Assembly (NCBI GenBank): GCA_946480445.1
Contig: CAMLJN010000020.1
Coordinates: 1-64,000, forward strand
DNA from: an uncultured Buttiauxella sp.
GTDB taxonomy: Bacteria; Pseudomonadota; Gammaproteobacteria; Enterobacterales; Enterobacteriaceae
Length of the DNA: 64,000 bases
Direction: 5' to 3'
A program made the position numbers and the translations under genes. Below are positions 7,533 through 15,059 of this stretch, in pieces. The notes under the pieces were generated by a model. It saw only the letters and a list, made by a program, of their open reading frames with translations. It did not search any database and was not told the origin of the DNA. Positions within the stretch are counted from its first letter, which is position 1. Each line of letters starts with the position of its first letter.

Positions 7533-9170
7533 ATGACCAGCAACGCCCTGGCTGTACGGGATAAGTTTGAGACTTGCCTGCATGTGATTCGTCAGGCGTC
7601 GTTACAAATTCTCCCGTTACTGAATATTCGTGCCGCCGATGGCAAAGATCCGCAATGGTTTTTCCAGCAGCTTGAGCAGGCCCGTCAGGGGATGGGAAGC
7701 TGGGCTGCGGTGGCGCGCCGACTGAATCTGAATGATGCTGAGATTTCGCAGTTCACGCTGTTATTACGGCATTTGCAGCAGCTGGTGCCGCAGTACGAAA
7801 GCGGGCAGGAGGTGAGTGACAATCAGCTTATCTCCGCGCTACGCTTCGTCCGCTACCTTGAGCTTGTGCGCAGCAAGCAGCCTCTTCTTGGTTATTCCAC
7901 CGAGCTGTCTGGGGAAGGCTCTGCGTTACAGCAGACGGCGCAGCGACAGCTCCGGGCGCTGGAACTGATGATTCGCGGTTTAATCAATAATGCCTGGAGC
8001 AGCCAGCCTCAGCTGGTGAATCAGCTGAAAACGCAGTTTGGCGGCGATAAAGTTCGGCGCTGGCTAAAAAACGCCGAGCGAGGGGACATTCTCAGCGGGA
8101 TGCGTTTTAGCGAGCTGGCGCTGTTGCTGGTGGATAAAAAAGAATTTGCCCGCCACTACGCAACGTTATATCAAAACGCTTCCCAGCTCAGCCTGTTTAT
8201 CGACACCCGCAAAACCCTGCAAACTTTCCTTGATGATGTGCGCCAGATCCGTAACGACCTCATGCAGCAGCGTCATCTCAGCACGGTACAGATTGCTCTG
8301 CTGGATAATTATTACCGCGAAACCACCGCGCCGGTTCAGCGTGCCTTTGATGAAGGGCGCACTAAGGTTAATCCCGGCGGCCTGCTTGTCGGGGATGAGG
8401 CGGGGCTGGCGGCATTTATCGCCCAGGCTCAGGCAAAACATGCCGCAGGCGGCGGGGATAACGAAGAGGTCAAAGACGCCATTGAGCGCCCTGAATTACG
8501 TCCTGCCGGTAAGCGCCATCCTGCCGCAGAGACGGCCTCCGTAGCGCTTTGGGCCCTCTTAGGGGCAGCGGTATTTGGTGCGGTTATTTTTGGCTTATTT
8601 GTTGTCGGCGATTTGGCACGCCCGGCTCCGGATGCGGTTTCGCCACGCATGGTCACCACGGAAATGACGACTGAACATGCGCCAGAAAAAGAAAGCCCCA
8701 GGGACATACTGGCCAATATGGGGATCGCCTGGGACGAAAATAGCCTGCGGTTGGCTATTACGCGTGGGGATTCGCGCATTATCCGGCTGTTTATGGAGGG
8801 GGGAATGAACTGGAAAGTCTCCTTTGCGGAATCCGCCTTAGCCGCAGACTACCGTGATGCGCTGGCAACCTTGCTGCAATACCGCCCGCAAATGGATGAG
8901 GCTCGTCCCTGTCGAAGGATGCTGAATACCCTCAGCCAGGCGATGAAAGACGGGCAAAGCCTGACCTCGATGCGCAAACAGTATCTGCAAACGTTTTGCA
9001 GTACGCCGGGCGTGATAAGGCGCCAGCATGAGGAGCTTGAAAGAGCCATTTTGCGCCAGAGCGCGCAGCAAAAACGCTTCAATGAAGCCAAAGCGCAGGG
9101 CAGGGCAGGCGAGCCGGTAGATAAGAGCGAAGTTACTATTCAGCAGGCGATTTATAACGCGATACGCTAA
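7533..9170 (+). CDS. HEPN-like membrane protein with ankyrin-like C-terminus
   Basis: A 545-residue protein. Residues about 1-300 are all-helical, with a HEPN-like core around DVRQIRNDLMQQRH (about 235-248). One transmembrane segment lies at about 335-358 (alanine/glycine/valine-rich). After an acidic linker, residues about 395-450 (SLRLAITRGDSRIIRLFMEGG, then ALAADYRDALATLLQY in pieces) look like degenerate ankyrin repeats. I believe it belongs to the group annotated as STY4199-family HEPN proteins, recalled by resemblance and not searched. Where many HEPN RNases have His in R-N-x-x-M-H, this protein has Gln245, so RNase activity is doubtful. It converges with gor and shares the terminator at 9197-9219. 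The start follows an AAGGA ribosome site. Confidence 0.6.
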   Translation: MTSNALAVRDKFETCLHVIRQASLQILPLLNIRAADGKDPQWFFQQLEQARQGMGSWAAVARRLNLNDAEISQFTLLLRHLQQLVPQYESGQEVSDNQLISALRFVRYLELVRSKQPLLGYSTELSGEGSALQQTAQRQLRALELMIRGLINNAWSSQPQLVNQLKTQFGGDKVRRWLKNAERGDILSGMRFSELALLLVDKKEFARHYATLYQNASQLSLFIDTRKTLQTFLDDVRQIRNDLMQQRHLSTVQIALLDNYYRETTAPVQRAFDEGRTKVNPGGLLVGDEAGLAAFIAQAQAKHAAGGGDNEEVKDAIERPELRPAGKRHPAAETASVALWALLGAAVFGAVIFGLFVVGDLARPAPDAVSPRMVTTEMTTEHAPEKESPRDILANMGIAWDENSLRLAITRGDSRIIRLFMEGGMNWKVSFAESALAADYRDALATLLQYRPQMDEARPCRRMLNTLSQAMKDGQSLTSMRKQYLQTFCSTPGVIRRQHEELERAILRQSAQQKRFNEAKAQGRAGEPVDKSEVTIQQAIYNAIR

Positions 9171-9196
9171 GGTTTTCAGGCCGTTCCGGTAATAAA

Positions 9197-9219
9197 AAAG
9201 GCCTGAAAATCAGGCCTTT
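9197..9219. terminator. Bidirectional terminator, HEPN-like gene / gor
   Basis: A 10-bp stem (AAAGGCCTGA at 9197-9206, TCAGGCCTTT at 9210-9219) with a three-base loop. An A-run precedes it, giving a U-tract for gor on the minus strand; the plus-strand U-tract is shorter. Confidence 0.8.
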
Positions 9220-9246
9220 CAACTCATTTATGCTTACTTGCGACGC

Positions 9247-10599
9247 TTAGCGCATCGTCACAAACTCTTCAGCACCGGTCGGGTGAATCGCAACGGTGTT
9301 GTCGAAGTCTTTCTTGGTGGCCCCCATTTTCAGCGCCACCGCAAAGCCCTGCAGCATTTCATCCATGCCGTAGCCTATGCCGTGAATGCCGACGATTTTC
9401 TCATCCGGCCCCGCGCAAACCAGCTTCATGCGGCACGGCTGGCGGTGAGAGGTGACGGCGGTATACATTGCGGTAAAGGAGGATTTGTAGACCTTCACGT
9501 TGTCATCGCCATACTGCTCACGGGCCTGAGGCTCGGTTAAGCCCACGGTGCCGATTGGCGGGTGGCTGAACACGACCGTTGGCACATTGCTGTAATCCAG
9601 ATGCTCATCTGGCTTGTTGTTAAACAGGCGTTCAGACAGGCGACGACCGGCCGCAACGGCAACGGGTGTCAGCTCTACCGCGCCGGTGTTATCGCCCACG
9701 GCGTAAATACCCGGCACGTTAGTGTTCTGGAATTTATCGACTTCAATGTAGCCTTTAGCGTTGGTTTTCACACCGCTAGCGGCCAGGTTGAGGTTGTCCG
9801 TCGCAGGTTCGCGGCCAATCGCCCAAATCAGGCAATCTACGGTGTGGGTACGCCCGTCTTCCAGATGCAGCGTCAGGCTGCCGTCGGCGTTTTTCTCCAC
9901 CTTTTTCATGATGGCTTCGGTATGCAGCGTCGGGCCTTCGGTGTTGATCACTTCCAGCAGCGTTTCCACGATCAGCGGATCGAAGGTACGCAGAGGGGCA
10001 TTCTTACGCACGAACAGGTGTGTTTCAGCCCCCAGCGCGTTGACAACACCTGCGATTTCTACGGCGATATAGCCTGCGCCTACCACCCCTATACGTTTTG
10101 GCAGCGCTGGCAGAGCGAAGAAGCCGTCGGAATCAATGCCGTATTCCGCGCCCGGAATAGTCGGGTGAACCGGACGGCCGCCGGTCGCAATCAGGATATG
10201 ATCTGCGGTGATTTTTTCGCCGTTGACTTCAACGGTGTGCGCATCCACAAATTTTGCATAGCCGCGAATGACATCGACGTTGTTTTTACCCAGCACGTTG
10301 TCGTAAGAGGTGTGGATGCGGTCGATATAGGCGGTGCGGCTGGCGATAAGCTTATCCCAGTCGAAGTTGTTCAGCGTGGTGTCAAAACCATAGTCAGGGC
10401 CGTACTGATGAATCGCTTCGGCGATTTGCGCCGCATGCCACATGACTTTTTTCGGTACACAGCCCACGTTTACGCAGGTGCCGCCCAGCTCTTTAGCTTC
10501 AATAAGTGCGCATTTCTTGCCATACATTGCCGCACGGTTAATGGAGGCGATACCGCCGCTGCCGCCGCCGATGGCGAGGTAGTCATAATGTTTGGTCAT
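9247..10599 (-). CDS. gor: Glutathione reductase
   Basis: A 450-residue FAD-dependent disulfide reductase, identical in length to E. coli Gor. It reduces glutathione disulfide with NADPH in the cytoplasm. Visible hallmarks are the FAD-binding GGGSGGIAS near the N-terminus, the redox-active pair in [13 protein letters not shown], the NADPH-binding [13 protein letters not shown], the second FAD motif YAVGDNTG and the C-terminal [10 protein letters not shown], which carries the catalytic His. In E. coli gor sits directly next to rlmJ; here a bactofilin gene and a hairpin separate the two. Confidence 0.97.
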   Translation of the reverse strand: MTKHYDYLAIGGGSGGIASINRAAMYGKKCALIEAKELGGTCVNVGCVPKKVMWHAAQIAEAIHQYGPDYGFDTTLNNFDWDKLIASRTAYIDRIHTSYDNVLGKNNVDVIRGYAKFVDAHTVEVNGEKITADHILIATGGRPVHPTIPGAEYGIDSDGFFALPALPKRIGVVGAGYIAVEIAGVVNALGAETHLFVRKNAPLRTFDPLIVETLLEVINTEGPTLHTEAIMKKVEKNADGSLTLHLEDGRTHTVDCLIWAIGREPATDNLNLAASGVKTNAKGYIEVDKFQNTNVPGIYAVGDNTGAVELTPVAVAAGRRLSERLFNNKPDEHLDYSNVPTVVFSHPPIGTVGLTEPQAREQYGDDNVKVYKSSFTAMYTAVTSHRQPCRMKLVCAGPDEKIVGIHGIGYGMDEMLQGFAVALKMGATKKDFDNTVAIHPTGAEEFVTMR

Positions 10600-10697
10600 C
10601 TGCAGGTTTCCATAAGTTAGAGCATCAATTGCCTGGATTGTAGCGCTTTCGCCGATAAAGCCGCAAAGGGTAGCTCTATGACTGCGATAGGATGAGA

Positions 10698-10767
10698 CTA
10701 TCCTGGGGTATAATTTCAGAAAATATCACTAACCATTTTCTGGTGAGCGTGATCATCCCCAGGATAG
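10698..10767. repeat. Nested inverted repeats upstream of gor and the bactofilin gene
   Basis: The outer arms CTATCCTGGGG (10698-10708) and CCCCAGGATAG (10757-10767) are exact reverse complements. Nested inside, CAGAAAAT (10717-10724) pairs with ATTTTCTG (10735-10742). Together they would fold as a two-tier hairpin about 70 bases long in the divergent region between gor and the bactofilin gene. It could be a small structured RNA, a paired operator or a small non-autonomous repeat element. No gene fits the region. Confidence 0.55.
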
Positions 10768-10881
10768 ACTGCTTTTCGCGAGCATTTCATCGCGCAGGAA
10801 GGATAAGGATGCCTTGTTTTAGATTGATTAACTATACCCGTCTTATTCTTAATAAACCGACGTTTTTAGACATTTACTCGT

Positions 10882-11616
10882 ATGTTATCTGCCGCTTTCC
10901 TTACTGATATGAAGAAGGTACTTCGCCGCAAGGGTAATACGCTGCTGTGGCTGGTATGGGTGGGCTGGCTGCTGATCCTCTTTTGCCATGTCTTTGCATG
11001 GCAAAGTGAGGTTCTCTTCATTGCCGCAGTCTTTGCGGTTGCTATCGCTCTGTACTCGTTTTGCTATAAAAAAGGATTTTCCATGTTCAGAAAAAAAACG
11101 CAGGAAACGGCTGCGGCCGTTGCAAATATGCCTGCTGACGCTTCTGCCTCTACCCCCGCCGTCTCGGCCGAGAGCGCGCAGGGTGCTCAGAGCGCCCGCC
11201 GCTGTACCATCATTGCGCAAAATACCGTATTTACGGGCAACACCGAAATAGAAGGTGATATTCAGGTTTACGGGAAGATACTCGGCAAAATCAATCTGAA
11301 GGATGGCATTCTGTATGTCATGCGAGGTGGTTTTATGGAAGGGGAATTTACGGCCCCATGCATCATTATCAACGGACGCGTTGAGGGGACCTGTGTCAGC
11401 GAATCCATAGAGATTCACGAACACGGTGAAATGGAAGGGATCAGCCGCAGCGGCGCGCTTTCCGTTCGCCCTGGCGGATCTTTTATCGGGCAGTCTGAGC
11501 GCCTGGCCGTGGAAAAAAACGAGCCGGAATCAGAACGCGTGGTGAAGATTAAAAAGAACCCGCAGGAAAAACCCGCAGAACTCGCTACGGGCGCCCCAGT
11601 GGCTCTGAATAAATAG
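10882..11616 (+). CDS. Membrane-anchored bactofilin (polymer-forming cytoskeletal protein)
   Basis: A 244-residue protein. Two hydrophobic helices near the N-terminus (about 20-41 and 43-62) are followed by a short low-complexity Ala/Ser linker and a bactofilin (DUF583) beta-helix at about residues 107-210. The latter shows the repeating pattern NTVFTGNTEIEGDIQVYGK, VMRGGFMEGEF and INGRVEGTCVSES. Bactofilins self-assemble into filaments that localise cell-envelope enzymes. Most have no transmembrane helices, so the twin-helix anchor is notable. The start is either 10882 or the in-frame Met at 10909; the latter is close to the first charged cluster. It converges with rlmJ, with five bases between. 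Confidence 0.82.
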   Translation: MLSAAFLTDMKKVLRRKGNTLLWLVWVGWLLILFCHVFAWQSEVLFIAAVFAVAIALYSFCYKKGFSMFRKKTQETAAAVANMPADASASTPAVSAESAQGAQSARRCTIIAQNTVFTGNTEIEGDIQVYGKILGKINLKDGILYVMRGGFMEGEFTAPCIIINGRVEGTCVSESIEIHEHGEMEGISRSGALSVRPGGSFIGQSERLAVEKNEPESERVVKIKKNPQEKPAELATGAPVALNK

Positions 11617-11621
11617 CCGGT

Positions 11622-12464
11622 TTATTCCGGCACGATCCAGCTAAGCGTGGTGGAACCATTGCCCGTCGGCACCAGCGTTTTGTGCAGCCACGGCAGCACG
11701 TTCGCCATTTGCTGCTCAAGCTTCCACGGCGGGTTAATGACGATCATGCCGGAGGCCGTCATGCCGCGCTGATCGCTGTCCGGACGTACCGCCAGCTCAA
11801 TTTGCAGGATGCGGCGAATGCCGGTTTCTTCCAGTTCGCGGATCATGCGTTTGATCTGCTGGCGCAGTACCACCGGATACCATAGCGCATAGGTGCCGGT
11901 GGCAAAACGTTTGTAGCCTTCGCTGATGCCTTTTACCACGTCCTGATAGTCGGTTTTGATCTCATAAGGCGGGTCGATAAGGATCAGGCCGCGGCGGGAC
12001 ACCGGCGGCAGCTTAGCTTTAAGCTGGGTATAGCCATCGGCACGCTCAACGCGGGCGCGGCTGTCCTTCTGGAATTCCGAGCGCAGCAGCGGGAAATCCG
12101 ACGGGTGCAGTTCGGTAAGTTGCAGGCTGTCCTGCTCGCGCAGCAGATGACGGGCAATCAGCGGCGAGCCTGGGTAGTAACGCAGCTGGCCGTTCTGGTT
12201 GAAGGCTTTCACCGCGCTGATGTACGGCGTCAGCTCTTCGGGCAGGTCATCCTGCTGCCAGATGCGGGCGATGCCTTCGAGATATTCACCGGTGCGCTCG
12301 GCGTGTTCGCCGCTCAGTTTGTATCGGCCTGCGCCTGCGTGGGTATCGAGATAGAGGAACGGTTTCTCTTTCTCTTTTAAAGATTCGATGATCAGGCTTT
12401 GAACGGTGTGTTTCAGTACGTCGGCGTGGTTGCCGGCGTGAAAGCTGTGGCGATAACTGAGCAT
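11622..12464 (-). CDS. rlmJ: 23S rRNA adenine-N6 methyltransferase RlmJ
   Basis: A 280-residue S-adenosylmethionine-dependent enzyme that methylates A2030 of 23S rRNA (YhiR in older naming). The N-terminus MLSYRHSFHAGNHADVLKH matches E. coli RlmJ closely. DTHAGAGRY supplies the cofactor loop and LIDPPYE is the catalytic D-P-P-Y motif of N6-adenine methyltransferases. In E. coli it lies next to gor and prlC; here both sides have been interrupted by accessory genes. Confidence 0.97.
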   Translation of the reverse strand: MLSYRHSFHAGNHADVLKHTVQSLIIESLKEKEKPFLYLDTHAGAGRYKLSGEHAERTGEYLEGIARIWQQDDLPEELTPYISAVKAFNQNGQLRYYPGSPLIARHLLREQDSLQLTELHPSDFPLLRSEFQKDSRARVERADGYTQLKAKLPPVSRRGLILIDPPYEIKTDYQDVVKGISEGYKRFATGTYALWYPVVLRQQIKRMIRELEETGIRRILQIELAVRPDSDQRGMTASGMIVINPPWKLEQQMANVLPWLHKTLVPTGNGSTTLSWIVPE

Positions 12465-12568
12465 GGCTTACTGGGTTTCCAAAAGACTAAGAAGAACGGC
12501 TTAATTGGCACAGTATACCGGAAACGGGCTTGCTCTGGGATGCGTGTTGTTTAATCGACGTGTCGCCT

Positions 12569-13465
12569 TCAGGGTATGGACTGCATAATCAGTTCGCGCA
12601 GCCATTTGTGCGAGGGTTCCCGGTGCAGTTTTTCATGCCACATCATATTCATTTCAAACCCCGGAATATCTATCGGTGCCTCAAAGGCCTGGAGCAGAGG
12701 ATTATCTTTCACCAGTCGGGAAGGCAGCATGGCCACCAGGTTGGTTTGCGAAATAACGGAAACGGCAAACATAAAATGGGGCACGGAAAGCACCACCTTA
12801 CGGGCTAATCCCATCGAGGTAAGCACCTGATCGGTATTGCCAACAAAACCTCCACCATCGGGAGAAACCATCACGTAATCTAGCTCAAGGAATTGCTTCA
12901 GTCCGGGATTTTTCGTCAAAGTAGGGTGGCCTGCGCGGCAGACTAATACGTAATTTTCAGAAAATAATGTTCGGCTGCGTAATCCCGGCGGCGATTCTTC
13001 GCGAATATGAAATACCAAATCGACTTTATTATGTTCGGTGGCACTGGCTATATTTGAAGGGGTTGTCCCTAATATTGCCAGCTTGGTGTCCGGCGCTTCA
13101 ACACGCAGATTGCGCAGCAAAGGAATAATGACGGCCGCCTGGCAGTAGTCGGCGGCGATGATTCGCCAGGTGCGTTTGGACCCCGCTGGCTCAAAAGGCC
13201 CGGGCGAGGCAATGACCTGGCTTAGCATTTCAAGCGCCTGGCTAAGCGGCTCTTTTAGCCTCTCCGCTCTGGCCGTAGGCCGCATACCGCGCGGACCAGG
13301 AAGGAACAGCGGGTCATCAAGTTTTTCCCGCAGCTTCGCAAGATGAACGCTCACCGATGGCTGAGACAGGTTCAATGTTTTTGCCGCATGGGTCACGTTG
13401 GGCTCTTTCAAAAGGGCGTCCAGCGTCAGCAAAAGATTGAGGTCGAGTTTCCTGAGATTAGTCAT
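12569..13465 (-). CDS. LysR-family transcriptional regulator
   Basis: A 298-residue LysR regulator. The N-terminus LRKLDLNLLLTLDALL is followed by a helix-turn-helix with HAAKTLNLSQPSVSVHLAKL, and an effector-binding domain follows from about residue 90. LDLNLL and the style of the recognition helix place it in the NodD/LeuO-like branch, without showing the effector. It is divergent from an MFS exporter gene 266 bases away, the usual arrangement for a regulator of that exporter. A short palindrome, ATACCTGGTAT (13470-13480), abuts its start codon and could be used for autoregulation. Confidence 0.88.
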   Translation of the reverse strand: MTNLRKLDLNLLLTLDALLKEPNVTHAAKTLNLSQPSVSVHLAKLREKLDDPLFLPGPRGMRPTARAERLKEPLSQALEMLSQVIASPGPFEPAGSKRTWRIIAADYCQAAVIIPLLRNLRVEAPDTKLAILGTTPSNIASATEHNKVDLVFHIREESPPGLRSRTLFSENYVLVCRAGHPTLTKNPGLKQFLELDYVMVSPDGGGFVGNTDQVLTSMGLARKVVLSVPHFMFAVSVISQTNLVAMLPSRLVKDNPLLQAFEAPIDIPGFEMNMMWHEKLHREPSHKWLRELIMQSIP

Positions 13466-13637
13466 AGTAATACCTGGTATAGCGCAAAATCATTTCAACT
13501 ACAGATTACACCTTCGTACCATCCCTTCAAACGAGTCAAGGCGAAAAGTCTGCATTTGCGGGCATTTTGGCTTAAAAAAGACTCACGAGAATATATCTTC
13601 ACACATCCCGACGCTTATTTTTCGCCGAGAAGAGTAG

Positions 13638-13662
13638 CACTTATTTCTTTAATGAAGAAGTG
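13638..13662 (+). promoter_or_regulatory. Candidate operator upstream of the MFS exporter gene
   Basis: An interrupted palindrome: outer arms CACTT (13638-13642) and AAGTG (13658-13662), with inner TTCTT and AAGAA flanking TAATG. It lies 69 bases upstream of the exporter start, in the region shared with the LysR gene. The role is inferred from position. Confidence 0.35.
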
Positions 13663-13731
13663 AGTGGATTTCTATCGCCCGAATAATAGCTTTGATTAAT
13701 TATATTTCCTCTAAATGAACAGGAGTAGTAA

Positions 13732-14907
13732 ATGCCTATCGGACTTTTAGCCTTAGCGCTGGGAGCATTTGGGATCGGTCTGACAGAGTTTGGTATTGTC
13801 GGTCTGCTGCCACAAATTGCTGCTGAATTCCAGGTGACTGAACAGGTTGCAGGTTATCTTGTCTCGGGTTATGCCTTAAGCGTTGCGATTGGTGCCGTCG
13901 GCTTAACGGCGTTAATGATTCGTATGGAGCGTCGCTTAACGCTGCTGCTGCTTTTAGGCTTATTTATTGCCGGTAATTTAATGTCCGCGCTTTCTACCAG
14001 CTACGACACGCTATTAGCGGGACGTATTGTTGCTGCATTGTGCCACGGTGCGTTCTTTAGCGTTGGCGCAGTCGTGGCCTCGGATATGGTCGCGGCGAAT
14101 AAAAAAGCGGGCGCGATTTCCCTGATGTTTGCTGGCCTGACCGTCTCGAATATTGTTGGCGTGCCGCTCGGCACCTTCCTCGGACTGGAAATGGGGTGGC
14201 GTTCAACCTTCTGGGCGCTGGCGGTGATTGGGATAATCACTATGATCGGCGTGCGTGCGCTGGTTCCGGTGATTCAGGCGAACGATCAAACGAATCTTGC
14301 CCGTGAGTTTGGCGTATTCCGTCGCCCTCAGGTGTGGATTTCTGCGCTGGTGAGCGTGCTTTCATTCGGGGCGGTGATCGGCGGCTTTACCTATATCGCC
14401 TTTACCCTGACCGAAGTGTCTCATTTTGCGACCTCTACCGTGCCGTGGTTATTAGTGTTGTTTGGCGTCGGGACCTTTATCGGCAATATTTATGGCGGCA
14501 AAGCTGCGGATAAATCGCTGAACAAATCCTTAGGGATTATCCTGCTGCTGCTCACTGCCGTACTGGCCGTCTTCGCGCTGACCGCACACAGCCAGATTAT
14601 GACCGTGATTTGCCTGCTGCTGATGGGAACCGTGGGTCTGGCAACCGCGCCGGGTCTGCAACTGCGTATTATGAGCCACGCAAGCGATGCGCCAAACGTG
14701 GCATCGGGCGCAAACATCGCCGCCTTCAACATCGGTAATGCGCTGGGAGCCTGGCTGGGCGGCATGGCGCTGCAAAGCGGCTATGGTTTTGTCTCCCCAC
14801 TTTGGGTTGGCGCGGGTCTGTCTTTGTTTGCCTTTATCGTTCTCTTCTCCGCCAGCGCCAGAACCGTTGCGGCCACCCCGGCCGACAAAGCAAAAGCGCA
14901 GGGATAA
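13732..14907 (+). CDS. MFS drug/sugar-type efflux transporter (DHA1, AraJ/YdhP-like)
   Basis: A 391-residue inner-membrane protein with about twelve hydrophobic segments. It opens with LALGAFGIGLTEFGIVGLLP, the N-terminal pattern of the AraJ/YdhP/SotB group of DHA1 efflux proteins. GRIVAALCHGAFFSVGA (about residues 98-114) is the conserved helix-4 motif and LGTFLGLEMGWRSTFW lies at helix 5. The start is preceded by AGGAG. The substrate is unknown. Divergent LysR control and the adjacent acyltransferase/kinase genes raise the possibility that it exports the product of those genes, but a hairpin and 152 bases lie between, so co-transcription is uncertain. Confidence 0.86.
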   Translation: MPIGLLALALGAFGIGLTEFGIVGLLPQIAAEFQVTEQVAGYLVSGYALSVAIGAVGLTALMIRMERRLTLLLLLGLFIAGNLMSALSTSYDTLLAGRIVAALCHGAFFSVGAVVASDMVAANKKAGAISLMFAGLTVSNIVGVPLGTFLGLEMGWRSTFWALAVIGIITMIGVRALVPVIQANDQTNLAREFGVFRRPQVWISALVSVLSFGAVIGGFTYIAFTLTEVSHFATSTVPWLLVLFGVGTFIGNIYGGKAADKSLNKSLGIILLLLTAVLAVFALTAHSQIMTVICLLLMGTVGLATAPGLQLRIMSHASDAPNVASGANIAAFNIGNALGAWLGGMALQSGYGFVSPLWVGAGLSLFAFIVLFSASARTVAATPADKAKAQG

Positions 14908-14967
14908 AGCTTCTCCCAATTCTCTTTTCTGCATGTTTTGATATTAGCGAGCATTCATTACTGAGGG

Positions 14968-14993
14968 ATACGGCCGGTTAATTCAGGCCGTAT
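14968..14993 (+). terminator. Hairpin after the MFS exporter gene (weak terminator)
   Basis: ATACGGCC (14968-14975) pairs with GGCCGTAT (14986-14993) around a ten-base loop. Only a very short T-run follows, so termination may be partial. Confidence 0.5.
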
Positions 14994-15059
14994 TTCCCCG
15001 CGCTTGCGCCGCATTTAACATCCATAGCTCGGATAATATTTTAAGAAGGGCTTTACAAA

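Noticed and set aside
9562-10620. A 352-codon open frame antisense to gor
   Set aside because: Shadow of gor.
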